Positions 1-9,223 are shown, counted from the stretch's first letter. The stretch: DNA of 42,753 nt from Planctomycetia bacterium (GCA_016177915.1 JACOUI010000132.1:1-42753), one strand, 5' to 3'. Notes: generated by a model from the letters alone, not told the origin. Numbers and translations: made by a program.

Positions 1-1
1 G

Positions 2-439
2 GCCGTGCTGCTGTTGGCCGCCAAGGTGCTGCACGCCTCCTATGTAAGCGAAACCCGGCAGTGGCGGGACGTGTACCGCGAAGTACTGTTGCTGGGCATC
101 GGCCTGGCGCTCATGGCCGCCGTGCAGACGTTAATGTCCCTCGGCGTGGGACTGGGCCGTGGTCGCCGCTTTTGGCCGGGCCTCGTCGCTGCCGTGGGCA
201 TCGCCATGAGCTGGCCCCTTGCGCTCGCCTTCGCGCCCGATTCGGAGATCCTCGGCCTCTCCGCCCTGTCGCTGACGGTGGGCGACATTCTGCTCTTGTC
301 GTTCCTGATTCTGCGGCTCGCAGGTTACCGCATCGCCTGGGTTCGCAAGCCCGACCAACGGCAAGCGGGCGCCGCCGCTACGACCGCCGCCGAGCCGATC
401 GAGGCGGAAATCCTTGCGTCGCCGCAGGACGGGCCGTAG
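2..439 (+). CDS. Membrane protein, C-terminal part (cut by window edge)
   Basis: Unrecognised integral membrane protein. The frame is open to the left edge, so the true start lies outside the window. The visible 145 residues hold about three hydrophobic segments (residues 1-10, 30-50 and 63-80) and a last one near 90-106, followed by a hydrophilic tail ending in EILASPQDGP. It is a tandem paralog of the next gene: AAKVL near the beginning, the GLGRGR/ALGRGR turn, LLLSFLILRLAG versus LLISFLILRLVG, and nearly the same last ten residues. No catalytic motif is seen. Function unknown; the duplication itself is well supported. Confidence 0.7.
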   Translation, partial: AVLLLAAKVLHASYVSETRQWRDVYREVLLLGIGLALMAAVQTLMSLGVGLGRGRRFWPGLVAAVGIAMSWPLALAFAPDSEILGLSALSLTVGDILLLSFLILRLAGYRIAWVRKPDQRQAGAAATTAAEPIEAEILASPQDGP

Positions 440-505
440 TCTGTCGGTGCCGGAAAGGCGCTGCCGTTCTTCGTCCGCCTCATTGCCGCCGCGCCATACG
501 TATCG

Positions 506-1411
506 ATGCTCCACTCCCTGCGCCGCATACTCGCGATCTCGCTTTTGGTGGCATTGCACGCCGCCATCCCCTCCGCGCTGGCACGCGTCTGGGATAATGC
601 TTGGTCGCCTCAGCAACGGGCGGACGTGCTAGTTGGCATCACCACCGCACAGGTCGGCCTCGTCGCGGCTTGGACTTCGTTGTCCGTGACGCCTTGGTAT
701 TTCCGCTGGCCGATCATCGCCCCGCTGCTCGTTGTGTTCGCGCCCTGGGCGCCCACGAGTTCACAGTGGCGCGAGAACGTCGCCTTTTGGATCATCGTTG
801 GCCTCTGCGTAACGATGCCAGTCTGGTCACTACGCGAGGTCGGCTTGCGGATCGTTGTGCCGCGGCACGGGAGCTGCGCGGGTGGATCTCGAAAGTGGCA
901 ATTCTCGATTCGATTCGCGCTCGTGTGGATCGCGGCAGCGGGGACTTTGTTGCTGTCGGCGAAAGTGCTTTACGTCGCCTATTGGGAGAGAGGAGGTTGG
1001 TTCAACGAACTCGCGCGACTCATCCTTTCGTGGTACATCGGCGTCGGCGTGACGGCGGGCGTTCTGACGCCGATCTGCCTGTGGTTTGCCCTGGGACGCG
1101 GGCGATGCGGCTGGCGCAGCGCGCTTGCGGCAGTGATCGCGACAGGCGCCGCGTTCATTCCTCTGGCCGCCCTTGCTCTGCAGCCGTTCGACATCAATAC
1201 GAAAACGCTGCCGCTATGGCTCTCCGGCGCGGTCGCGACGGCGACTGTCATTGCACTCACGCTGCTGATTTCATTCCTGATCCTGCGTCTTGTGGGTTTC
1301 CGCCTCACCTGGGCGGCACACGTCGGCAAGGCCGATGCGCCCCAACAACCGCAAAAGGCCGACGATCGCTCGCCGAACGAAATCCTTGCGTCGCCGCCGG
1401 ACGGGCCGTAG
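506..1411 (+). CDS. Multi-pass membrane protein, tandem paralog of upstream gene
   Basis: A 301-residue protein with about seven hydrophobic segments (residues 8-24, 46-64, 69-84, 92-110, 138-158, 172-195, 205-225, 240-265) and a short hydrophilic C-tail ending in ILASPPDGP. The ATG at 506 gives a hydrophobic N-terminus typical of a first membrane helix. The C-terminal half matches the preceding gene, and a 43-bp stretch running through the stop codon (409-451 versus 1381-1423) differs at only two positions, so the copy included 3' flanking DNA. No known family is recognised and no active-site residues stand out. Confidence 0.75.
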   Translation: MLHSLRRILAISLLVALHAAIPSALARVWDNAWSPQQRADVLVGITTAQVGLVAAWTSLSVTPWYFRWPIIAPLLVVFAPWAPTSSQWRENVAFWIIVGLCVTMPVWSLREVGLRIVVPRHGSCAGGSRKWQFSIRFALVWIAAAGTLLLSAKVLYVAYWERGGWFNELARLILSWYIGVGVTAGVLTPICLWFALGRGRCGWRSALAAVIATGAAFIPLAALALQPFDINTKTLPLWLSGAVATATVIALTLLISFLILRLVGFRLTWAAHVGKADAPQQPQKADDRSPNEILASPPDGP

Positions 1412-1468
1412 TCTGTTGGTGCCCGTTACCATCGACCGCATCCCGCGCCCTTTCGACGGAGACCCGCC

Positions 1469-2536
1469 ATGCGCACCGCCCGCCCGCTCTTTGCCGCCTT
1501 GCTGTTCCTCCTCGCTCCCGCCGCTTTCGCCGCCGACCTGGCGCCGCCGACCGGCAAAGGGATCGTGCCCGAGGGCGCCAAGCTGGAGCTGCTCTTCACG
1601 CGCACCGTTTCCATCAACGGCGGATTGACGGAGGGACCCGCTGTCGCGCCCGACGGCTCGATCTACTTCACCGACATCCCCAGCGGCCGGGACAAGGGCC
1701 TGATCATGCGCTTCGACCCCAAGACGAAGAAGACGACCGTCTTCTCCGACGACAGCGGCAAGGCGAACGGGCTGGCCTTCGACCGCGAGGGGCGGCTCGT
1801 GGCCTGCGAAGGGGCCGACCAGGGCGGCCGCTGCGTCTCCTGGTGGGACACGAAGACCGGCAAGCGGATCAAGAAGGTCGATAACATCGGCGGCAAGAAA
1901 TTCAACGCCCCCAACGACCTCTGCTTCGACCGCGCAGGAAACCTCTATTTCACCGACCCCCGCTACCTGGGCGACGAGCCGCGCGAGCTTGAGCACCGGG
2001 CGGTCTATCGCATCAACACCGGCGGGCAGGTCGAGGAGATCACGCACGAAGTCTCCAAGCCCAACGGCATCGCCCTCTCGCCCGACGACAAGACCCTCTA
2101 CGTCGCCGACCACGACAACGGCACGGACAAGATCGACCCCAATAACCCGCCCGCCAAGAAAGGCCCGATGACGATCTACGCCTTTCCGCTCGGGCCGGAC
2201 GGCAAAGTGGCCGGCAAGCGCGTGACGCTGGTCGATTTCGGGACCGAGGACGGCTGCGACGGCATGTGCGTCGACAGGAAAGGCAACATTTACCTCACGG
2301 CCCGCGGCCTGAAGCGGCCGGGCGTGCTGGTCATCAACGCCAAGGGGCAGGAAGTGGCGTTCATTCCCACCGGGGCGGCGGACCAGAAGGAAGGGGCGCC
2401 GCCGGTCGGGTTGCCGAGCAACGTGGAGTTCGGCATCGGGGCGGAGAGCAAGGTGCTTTACGTGACGGTGGACAAGAGCCTGTACCGGATTCCGCTTTTG
2501 GTCGAGGGGCTGCACGCGCACAGCGCCGCGAAATAG
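1469..2536 (+). CDS. Secreted SMP-30/gluconolactonase-family protein
   Basis: A 355-residue exported beta-propeller of the SMP-30/gluconolactonase/LRE family, whose members open sugar lactones using one bound divalent metal. Residues 1-21 form a signal peptide (RPLFAALLFLLAPAAFA). Family signatures follow in order: LTEGPAVAPDGSIYFTDIP (about 54-72), KANGLAFDREGRLVACEG (about 97), NAPNDLCFDRAGNLYFTDP (about 147, with the Asn-Asp of the metal site) and SKPNGIALSPDDKTLYVAD (about 196). Length is slightly above the usual 300 because of the leader and a Lys/Pro-rich insert near 225. It starts 57 bp after the previous stop. Substrate cannot be told; in planctomycetes such secreted copies are many and usually uncharacterised. 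Confidence 0.88.
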   Translation: MRTARPLFAALLFLLAPAAFAADLAPPTGKGIVPEGAKLELLFTRTVSINGGLTEGPAVAPDGSIYFTDIPSGRDKGLIMRFDPKTKKTTVFSDDSGKANGLAFDREGRLVACEGADQGGRCVSWWDTKTGKRIKKVDNIGGKKFNAPNDLCFDRAGNLYFTDPRYLGDEPRELEHRAVYRINTGGQVEEITHEVSKPNGIALSPDDKTLYVADHDNGTDKIDPNNPPAKKGPMTIYAFPLGPDGKVAGKRVTLVDFGTEDGCDGMCVDRKGNIYLTARGLKRPGVLVINAKGQEVAFIPTGAADQKEGAPPVGLPSNVEFGIGAESKVLYVTVDKSLYRIPLLVEGLHAHSAAK

Positions 2537-2606
2537 AATGCGGATGCCGGCCGCAAGGGGAGGTGCAACGGCGCGACTTCGAATGCGTTGCCGGCGGGGG
2601 TGATCT

Positions 2607-3833
2607 GTGGACGACGCCGGCCTCGTTTCACCATCGCCGAGCGGCGGGCGAGGCGCCATCGACGCGCTTTGCTATTACGTCGCCACGAGCGCCGTCGTTT
2701 TCGGCGCGATCGTGTTCGGCGCGGCGTTCCTGCACGAGCGCGCCACGCCCACTTCCTACGCCGATTATTCCGGCGCGGTCTTCAACTGGGACGGGCGGCA
2801 ATACGTCGACATCGCCCGCGACGGCTATTCCTATGCTCCCGGCGCGCGCTCGAACGTGGCGTTCTTTCCGGCCTATCCGTTGGCCGGCCGCTGGCTGGCG
2901 GCGGCCACGGGCCTGTCGATCGAAGCGTCGCTGTTTTTGATAGCGCAACTGTCGCTGGCCGGCGCGTTCGTGCTCCTGGCGCGTTACGTGGGGTGGCGAT
3001 TTCCCTCCGCGGACGGCGACTTGGCGGAGCACACGCTGTTGGCGTTCGGCCTCTGGCCGATGGCGCTCTTTTTCCGCGTGGCCTACACCGAGGCGCCGTT
3101 CGTTCTGATTCTGCTTCTGCTTCTGCTTGGAATTCACCGTCGCTGGCCGCTGGCGCTATTGGCGGTCCTGGCCGGACTGGCGACGGCCACGCGCTCGGTC
3201 GGGGTGGCGGCGCTCGCGCCCCTCTGGTGGCACATGTGGCGCACTTCGTCGAGCGTGCCGGCGTGGCTACTTCGCACGCTGCTCTGGACGCCGGTGGCCT
3301 GCTGGGGGATCGGCGCCTATGCGGCGTTTCAGTGGCACGAGTTCGGCGATCCGCTGGCCTTCGCCAGGACGCAGGCCGATTACGCCGTTCGCCCCCCCGG
3401 CCCTCTGGCCAATCGAATCCTGGCGCAGGCGACGCTGCGGCCGATCTGGGGCTCGTACGTCCCGTCGGACCCGGCGTATTGGGCGCGGCGCGAGACGCAC
3501 GGCATCGCCGCCTTCAGCCTGTACTTTGCCAACCCGCTCTTCTTCTGCGCGGTGGCGGCACTCGTGGGCCTGGGCGCGTGGAAGTGTTGGCTGACGATGG
3601 AGGAAACGCTGCTGGGCGCTCTCCTCGTGCTGATCCCCTACGTGCTGCAGAGCTACACGCACTTCATGGCCGGGGCGGGGCGACACGTCTCCGTCGCCGT
3701 CCCGGCCTACCTCGTTTTGGGGCACGTGCTGTGGCGGATGCCGCGCGCCGTGTCGGCGCTCGTCCTGGCGATGATGGCGGCGCTGTTGGCACTCTATGCG
3801 GCGCTCTTCGCGGGACACTACAAGATCATCTAG
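2607..3833 (+). CDS. PIG-V-like (GT-C fold) mannosyltransferase family membrane protein
   Basis: A 408-residue polytopic protein resembling the PIG-V family of polyprenyl-phosphate-sugar dependent glycosyltransferases. The family pattern is clear in the first extracytoplasmic loop: FNWDGRQYVDIARDGY at residues 59-74, with Asp62 as the probable catalytic base, then VAFFPAYPLAGRW about ten residues on. Later helices follow, with WPMALFFRVAYTEAPF near 150 being another family-like segment. Roughly 9-10 membrane helices are visible. Start is GTG 2607, the first start that keeps a short cytoplasmic N-tail before the first helix. It probably transfers a sugar from a lipid carrier to a glycan or protein outside the membrane; donor and acceptor are unknown. 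Confidence 0.8.
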   Translation: MDDAGLVSPSPSGGRGAIDALCYYVATSAVVFGAIVFGAAFLHERATPTSYADYSGAVFNWDGRQYVDIARDGYSYAPGARSNVAFFPAYPLAGRWLAAATGLSIEASLFLIAQLSLAGAFVLLARYVGWRFPSADGDLAEHTLLAFGLWPMALFFRVAYTEAPFVLILLLLLLGIHRRWPLALLAVLAGLATATRSVGVAALAPLWWHMWRTSSSVPAWLLRTLLWTPVACWGIGAYAAFQWHEFGDPLAFARTQADYAVRPPGPLANRILAQATLRPIWGSYVPSDPAYWARRETHGIAAFSLYFANPLFFCAVAALVGLGAWKCWLTMEETLLGALLVLIPYVLQSYTHFMAGAGRHVSVAVPAYLVLGHVLWRMPRAVSALVLAMMAALLALYAALFAGHYKII

Positions 3834-3980
3834 CGCGCTCTGTCAATCCGCCGTAGGACGCATTGGGAAATCGTGCAAGGCGAGCAAGTCGCCAGGCGCC
3901 GTCCACGTCCCGCTCAGCCGCCACGTTCGATCTCCCGGCGAGCGACACGTCACTCTCGCTGCGTTCGAACAGGCACGCGG

Positions 3981-4355
3981 CTACTGCGAGCTCATATTCG
4001 ACTTGCAACCATCCCAGCACGTCTTGTGCGTGTACGATTCCATTGGATCACTGCAGGGCGCACCCGACATCGCGTGCGTATCCGTCGGCGTGCAAGGGTT
4101 GGAAGCCGTGCCGTACTCCTCGACGGTCATCGGCGCTGATGCGCCGTCCGTGGTGGTGTTGATGTTGGTGGTATACCGGTAGAACGCGTTGCACGCCGGG
4201 TCGTCGATCACGTTCCAAACTTCGTCGTTGTTCTGCGTGCGCCAGCACTGCGCGTCGCGGCAATCCGAGTAGCAAGCGAACAGCGCGGTTCCAAACGGGA
4301 CGGAAATCACAGCAGCCAGCAGAGCCAATCCGCAGCGGGCAAACGTCGGCATCAT
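3981..4355 (-). CDS. Small secreted Cys-rich protein, unknown function
   Basis: A 124-residue protein with a signal peptide (ARCGLALLAAVISVPFGTALFA, residues 6-27) and a mature part rich in Cys, Thr, Ser and Asn. About seven cysteines occur after the leader, including CYSDCRDAQC, one in DPACNAF, one in NPCTP, one in APCSD and CWDGC at the end, suggesting disulfide bonds or metal binding. It is the last gene of a minus-strand operon behind the DUF1573 protein and the 398-residue secreted protein, 56 bp after the latter. No family is recognised. Planctomycetes encode many small secreted Cys-containing proteins of this kind without known role. Confidence 0.72.
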   Translation of the reverse strand: MMPTFARCGLALLAAVISVPFGTALFACYSDCRDAQCWRTQNNDEVWNVIDDPACNAFYRYTTNINTTTDGASAPMTVEEYGTASNPCTPTDTHAMSGAPCSDPMESYTHKTCWDGCKSNMSSQ

Positions 4356-4411
4356 TGCATTCTCCTTTCAGCAATAGTCGTGAAAACGAACCCCTTCACC
4401 TATCGACTACG

Positions 4412-5608
4412 TCAACTGCCCCGACGATTCAACCGTTGGCGGCGCAGACGCAGCGCGAGTACGACCGTGACAATCGCCAGCACCCCCAGGACTGCGGCCG
4501 TCACGGGGTACGACAACGCGTTGCGCCGGCGCGCGAGATCTCCAGATTCCGTCGCCAGAACGTCCTCGAATCGCTGTGGAGTCATTCGTTCCTCCCGCGT
4601 AACCACGCGATTCGGTCGCCCCTCGCGAACGACGTACACCTCCGGCTTTGGCCCCTTGGTAAGATCAACAACTTCGGTTCCCACCGGGAACTCAAACGAA
4701 AAGTCGCCGGCTGTCGCCGGCGCGTTGACTGCAAATTCGCGCATCGCCACGGCGAATGACCACCTCACGGCAACGCCGTCGGCCTGAAGCAAGACGTAAC
4801 GCCAACTCTTTGGAATCGTTTCGCCGGAACGATCGGTTTCGTAGTGAACCTCCACGTGCATCCGCTGGCCCAGTTCGAGGCGCACAATCCGACAGCCAAG
4901 CGACGGAGCCACCCAGCAGCGCTTCGTTCGCGCCGGATCCAGCACGTGTGAAAAACTGAGGGCCATGCACTTCATTCCATCGACCGTGCCGCCATCGGAA
5001 AGCGACGTAGCGCTCCACTCGTCGCGGCGGAAATGGCCGAAACCAGGCGCCAGCGCCCGGTAATTCGCCATGATGGGCGCCAGAACCGGCCACTCCCGCG
5101 TCCCTGATCTCGTCCGCATCGTAATCCATCCGTTGTCGTGCCCCACATTCTTGTCGTGAAAGTCCACTCCCAGGAATCGGAGGTATCGTGTTCCGTCAAA
5201 CAACTCGAGAACGTGTTCGGGGGCAACGGCCTCGACCCGGTCCACCCAATTCTCCCCCTGAAACTCGTAGCGGTATCGCTCTCCGTCGACCCGCAGAAGC
5301 GATTCCAGCGAAACGTCGATCGGGCGCGACGGGAATGGCCGTCCCTCGTCGTCGGAACCGCGCGTCTCCTTGCCGCACCTGCTGCCAATCTCATAGTGCC
5401 GCTGCTCCGTCCACTTGGCTAGGATCGACTTCGTTGCCGCCTCGCGTTCTTCCCAGACTTTGAGGATCCGCTCGATCGTCACGTTGGGTTCGTCGGCCAA
5501 CGCCGGCCCAGCCGAGAGGACGGCCGCCAGGCCGGCCACGAGACAAACTGCCCAGCTTGGGAGCGACCGAGGAGCGACTTGCCCGAAAGCGCATTTCTTG
5601 GCATTCAT
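4412..5608 (-). CDS. Secreted, C-terminally membrane-anchored hypothetical protein
   Basis: A 398-residue protein. An upstream start at 5680 would overlap the preceding gene by 68 bp and give a charged N-terminus, so ATG 5608 is preferred; it begins 4 bp after the DUF1573 stop and places a normal leader (WAVCLVAGLAAVLSAGPALA) near residues 19-38. The mature part starts with a helical stretch (ITIERILKVWEEREAATKSIL-like) and continues as a beta-rich domain about 260 residues long that recalls LolA/outer-membrane lipoprotein-sorting folds (residues describing a WTEQRHYE strand, LLRVDGERYRYEF, YVLLQADG). A single C-terminal helix (AAVLGVLAIVTVVLALRL) and an Arg-rich tail anchor it. Function not known; the LolA resemblance is only by eye. 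Confidence 0.72.
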   Translation of the reverse strand: MNAKKCAFGQVAPRSLPSWAVCLVAGLAAVLSAGPALADEPNVTIERILKVWEEREAATKSILAKWTEQRHYEIGSRCGKETRGSDDEGRPFPSRPIDVSLESLLRVDGERYRYEFQGENWVDRVEAVAPEHVLELFDGTRYLRFLGVDFHDKNVGHDNGWITMRTRSGTREWPVLAPIMANYRALAPGFGHFRRDEWSATSLSDGGTVDGMKCMALSFSHVLDPARTKRCWVAPSLGCRIVRLELGQRMHVEVHYETDRSGETIPKSWRYVLLQADGVAVRWSFAVAMREFAVNAPATAGDFSFEFPVGTEVVDLTKGPKPEVYVVREGRPNRVVTREERMTPQRFEDVLATESGDLARRRNALSYPVTAAVLGVLAIVTVVLALRLRRQRLNRRGS

Positions 5609-5612
5609 GGGA

Positions 5613-6733
5613 TCACTTCTCATGGCGCGTTTCCGTTTGCGGCTGGAAGACCACCGTAACCGACACGTCGTACGCTTCACCGTTCTCCTGCGATCGAACT
5701 TGAAAACGCGCTGGGGTCGCTTTGAACTGCGTAGCTTCGATGGCGCCGGTCAGCTTGTAGACGGCGCGCCCAGGCGATTCTCCTGCCGGCGTTATCTTCA
5801 AGCTCTCGCCGGCGCACGACGAATCCACGACCACGAACCCGCGCCCCGTGCGCGAGACGAGCGACACCTCGCGCTCGAACCGCTCGCCGGGCGCGCCCGT
5901 GACGATGATAATGCTCGGCTCCGCGCGGACGTCGGGCACCACCTGACCCGCCACCTGGTAAGGAATCGCCGGCATCGAGCTGCCGTCGGCCAGCGTCCCC
6001 GTCAGCGTCACGAAGAACTCGACATAGCCGGGCGTGTCGAACGACCGCGGCACGACGGTCAACTCGTAATCGCCCGGCCGATCGGCAAGCTTCCGCAGCC
6101 GGACCTCCCCGTCGTCACGGTGGCAGTGCGCTTGAAGATCGCTGACTTGCCACAAGCACTCCACGCGCACAGTGTGCGCCGCCGGCGCGGGATCGTCCAT
6201 CGCCACCTCGCCTAGCGAAAGCGCCGTGGGTGTGAACAGAAACGGCGACCGCACCTTGCCCGTGATCCGCCAGCGCGGAGCGCGCATCCCTTCGGGCAGG
6301 GCCTTTACGATCGGCGCGACCTCCACCGCCACTCCGCGCAACGCGCTGGCCGCGTCCTGGCGGTCGGCGGCCGCGAGGTTCAATCGCAATTCCAGCTCGC
6401 AAACGCCCCGCGCCGGAACCGTGAACTTCCGCGGCTCGGCCACGGTGCAGGTACAGGAGCTTTCCACGCCCACGACCTCCACAGGCCGGTCCGTCAGGTT
6501 CCGCACCGGCAGCTTCCAGCGAAAGTCCGGCGTGACCCAGACTTCGCCGAAATCGAGCGCCAAGCGCGGCACGCTCAAAAGCTCGGCGGCCGGAGCGCGG
6601 CTTTCCCCGCGCGGCAGAAAGAGAAAGCCTACCCCCCCCCGACGGCGAGGAGCAGCGCTCCCGTGAGCAGGCGCCCGCGGGTCACGCGCAAGGGCACAGT
6701 TCGCGACAGAGCTTCCCAGTGGGTTCCCGGCAT
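5613..6733 (-). CDS. Anchored DUF1573-family protein, split by a frameshift in a 9-G run
   Basis: Two adjoining frames make one protein. The first (ATG 6733, with GGAGG seven bases upstream) encodes about 34 residues ending in the start of a membrane helix, LLTGALLLAVGGG, then hits a stop. The second carries on the helix (VGFLFLPRG) and the whole DUF1573 domain: LDFGEVWVTPDFRWKLPVRN, then VESSCTCTVAEP with the family Cys-x-Cys. The join lies in a run of nine Gs (complement of 6632-6640); ten would restore the frame. The rest, to residue about 370, consists of two or three immunoglobulin-like ASH-type beta domains. It is likely a single-pass anchored surface protein, first gene of the operon with the two genes after it. 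Without repair, only a fragment starting at TTG 6578 would be predicted. Confidence 0.8.
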
Positions 6734-6818
6734 GGCCGAACCTCCGCCAGCCCGACGCCGCCCGGTTGCGAATTGAAACGACGCGAAGACAAAAGGCGCC
6801 GGGCGAGAACCACCGCGC

Positions 6819-6846
6819 ATTATCCGGCGCGCAAAAGCGATGTCAA
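6819..6846 (-). promoter_or_regulatory. Sigma-70-like promoter of the DUF1573 operon
   Basis: On the minus strand TTGACA (6846-6841), a 16-base spacer and GATAAT (6824-6819) match the consensus at 11 of 12 positions. It sits about 85 bases before the ATG at 6733 in one of the few AT-rich patches of this region. The rest of 6734-7026 shows no coding frame with planctomycete-like codon use; apart from this promoter I see nothing in it. Confidence 0.65.
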
Positions 6847-7026
6847 CAAAATGCGCGCGATTTTTTCAAAACGGCGGCCTGCCGCACGACCCATAACCAA
6901 CAGGGCGCGCCAAATCCGCCCACTCCACGACGGGCGAGCTTGCCAGGCTGCCTATTTTCTCAAATTCCATCAACGTTCGTACATCCGAATGAGTTCGAGC
7001 GAAGTGCAGTGAGATGGCGTCCCAAA

Positions 7027-7057
7027 GAATGGCAGGCGAGACGCCTACCCCACGAGG
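7027..7057. repeat. Palindromic repeat family A, copy 1 (after the sensor kinase)
   Basis: A 31-bp element with core GTAGGCG-TCT-CGCCTGC on the minus strand, beginning two bases after the stop of the sensor kinase gene. The same unit occurs at 10624-10654 and, as two tandem copies, at 10888-10947. The imperfect hairpin could act as a 3' end stabiliser or weak terminator for the kinase mRNA. Confidence 0.75.
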
Positions 7058-7058
7058 T

Positions 7059-9020
7059 CTACGCGGCGGGCAGCGTGAGCACGAAGCTCGCCCCCTGGCC
7101 GTCGTGCGCTTCGTAGCGAAGGTCGCCGCCGAGCTGACGCGCGAGCCGCCGGCTGAGCGCCAGGCCCAGGCCCACGCCCGGCGCCGAATGCGCCGCCTCG
7201 CTGGCGCTTTTCGTGAACGGCCGGAAGAGACGCGACCGGACGGCCGCCGCGAGGCCGGGACCATGATCGCGCACGCGCAGCTCGACGTGCTTGCCCGAAG
7301 CGGCCGCCGACAGCGATATCTCGCGCGGCTGGGCCGTGGCCGCGTACTTGCAGGCGTTGTCCACGAGGTTGAAGAGCACTTGCTCGACGGCTGCGGGGTC
7401 CGTCACGACCGCCCGCTCGGCGACCTCGTCGGGCAATTCCAGCGCCAGTTCCATTTCCGCCTGGACGGCGCGCTGCTTGAGCCGGGGGGCAAGCTGCGCC
7501 AAAAGGTCGCGGACGGCGATCGGTTGCCGCGGCCGCGCGCCCCGGCCGCGCTCCAGGCGCGCGTAGGAGAGCACGTTTTCCACGAGGTGCGTGAGCCGCT
7601 CGGCCTCGATGCGCAAGGTGTCGAGATAGCGCTTTTGCTGCTCGGGCTTCTGGACCATGCCTTCGGAGAGCATTTCGGCGTACATGCGGAAGGTCGTCAG
7701 CGGCGTGCGCAGCTCGTGCGTGACGGCGGAGACGAACGCCGCCCGCCGCTCGCTCAAGCGAACGACGCCCAAGAGCAGCCCGGCCACGGCCAGCGCCGCG
7801 CCGGCGACGCAAAACCAGGCGACGGCGAGCGAGACGCGCATCGGCGACCAGAAGTCGCGCGGCTGCGCGATCGCGGCCGCTGCTTCGAGACGAACGGGGA
7901 TCACCGACGACATGCGTTGCAGAGCGCTTTGCGTCTCGCCGCCGTGGACGGCCACGAGCTTGGCGCCGGGGAACAAATCGTGAATGCTCGCGAGCAATTC
8001 CTGCCGCAGCGAGGGCCAGTCCATCCACACGCCTTGCAGATACTCGTCGGACCCGATCGTCACCCACCGCGCGAGCAACAGTTCGTCGCCGATCCAGACG
8101 GGCTTGACGGCGCCGACGGAGACTTCGGGAACGGGTTCGGCGCGGGGAAGAGCGCCGCCTCCGCCGGGCGGTTGCGCGGGCGGGTGCGGCTTCGGCGGCG
8201 TTTCGGGCTTGGCTTGCCCCTGGCCACGGCCGGAATTCTGGTCGCCGCCGCGCGCGTCTCCGCCCCTCGGTTCGCCGCCTCTTCGCCCTGCCCCTTGCTG
8301 GCCAGGCTGGAAGAGCGTCTGCGGCGCAGTATTGGCGGTGGCCTGCTGATAGGACTGGCTGCGCGCATTGAATTCCCAATTGGCCCGATTGAGTTGCTGC
8401 GCCGGCGTGTCGCGGCGGCGATCGCTCCAGGGCGCCTGCTGTGGTCCGGCCGAGTTCTGGGCCATCAGCGACAGCGTCTCGCCGGACAGCACGTCGCGCG
8501 GCAGGACCTTGGCCACTTCGTCCGGAAGAAAGAACCGCTCCAGCTCCGAGAGGCGCTGCCGGGCCAATGCATAGACGTCGTCCGGCACCACAACGGGGTT
8601 GATCTTGGCCAGCAGTTTTTCGTCGGGCGCCTGGGGCGAGACGAGCTTTCCGCCGTGGACGGGAATCTGAAAGTGCAGCCGCACGTGCGGCGGCATATAG
8701 AGCAACAGCGGCGACGGCAAAAGCAGCTCGCTGTCGGTGGCGCGAGTCTCGTTGAGCATGTTGCCGTAGGCCCGCTCCGCCGGGTACAGCGGCGTATAAG
8801 CGAAATAGGGCCGCGAGCCTTCCTGAACCAGCATGTTCGACAGGAAGGAGTCGATGCGCCACAGCGCCAGGCGGACGTCCTCTTCGACGGCCGCTTCGTC
8901 GCGGGCCTGGATTTGTGCGTCGTCCAGCTCCAGTCCCTTGTGGCTGATCCAGCCCATGGCGGACACGACGACCGCCAGGGCCACGAGGAACACGAGCCAG
9001 ACTTGCCAGGGACGCTTCAT
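7059..9020 (-). CDS. Membrane sensor histidine kinase
   Basis: A 653-residue two-component sensor. Residues 7-28 form the first membrane helix; 29 to about 395 is a large extracytoplasmic domain; a second helix follows (SLAVAWFCVAGAALAVAGLL, about 398-420). The kinase core then has the H box SAVTHELRTPLTTF with the phospho-acceptor His435, the N box NLVDNACKYA, the G1 box DHGPGL and the G2 region GVGLGLALSRRLA. No HAMP or PAS domain is visible between helix 2 and the H box. The sensory domain holds an unusual low-complexity stretch of about 60 residues rich in Gly, Arg, Gln and Pro (GQQGAGRRGGEPRGGDARGG and on into a Pro-rich part). The partner is almost certainly the OmpR-type regulator encoded upstream in the same direction, with one small secreted protein in between. 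Confidence 0.93.
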   Translation of the reverse strand: MKRPWQVWLVFLVALAVVVSAMGWISHKGLELDDAQIQARDEAAVEEDVRLALWRIDSFLSNMLVQEGSRPYFAYTPLYPAERAYGNMLNETRATDSELLLPSPLLLYMPPHVRLHFQIPVHGGKLVSPQAPDEKLLAKINPVVVPDDVYALARQRLSELERFFLPDEVAKVLPRDVLSGETLSLMAQNSAGPQQAPWSDRRRDTPAQQLNRANWEFNARSQSYQQATANTAPQTLFQPGQQGAGRRGGEPRGGDARGGDQNSGRGQGQAKPETPPKPHPPAQPPGGGGALPRAEPVPEVSVGAVKPVWIGDELLLARWVTIGSDEYLQGVWMDWPSLRQELLASIHDLFPGAKLVAVHGGETQSALQRMSSVIPVRLEAAAAIAQPRDFWSPMRVSLAVAWFCVAGAALAVAGLLLGVVRLSERRAAFVSAVTHELRTPLTTFRMYAEMLSEGMVQKPEQQKRYLDTLRIEAERLTHLVENVLSYARLERGRGARPRQPIAVRDLLAQLAPRLKQRAVQAEMELALELPDEVAERAVVTDPAAVEQVLFNLVDNACKYAATAQPREISLSAAASGKHVELRVRDHGPGLAAAVRSRLFRPFTKSASEAAHSAPGVGLGLALSRRLARQLGGDLRYEAHDGQGASFVLTLPAA

Positions 9021-9223
9021 GGGCCAGGAGTTGGGGATCAGGGAACAGGAGTCAGGAGTCAGAAGAGGAAGATCAAGTCAGCGCCGACCGGCGCGGGGGG
9101 CCAAGGAGTCAGTAGTTTCTGCCGTGCTCTTCGGTTTCGTGCAGGTCGGGCGGGGGCGTGAACGAGCGGCCATTGACCTCGATCGTCTGCAGACGCCGGC
9201 CGTCGAATGAGAGCGTCGTCCCA

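Noticed and set aside
9020-9110. Short CAGGAGT direct repeats as a regulatory array
   Set aside because: Only a few imperfect 7-base units in a simple-sequence stretch; no spacing rule and no link to a regulator.
7014-9161. A 715-codon plus-strand frame over the sensor kinase
   Set aside because: It is the antisense shadow of a well-matched histidine kinase and has no domain of its own.
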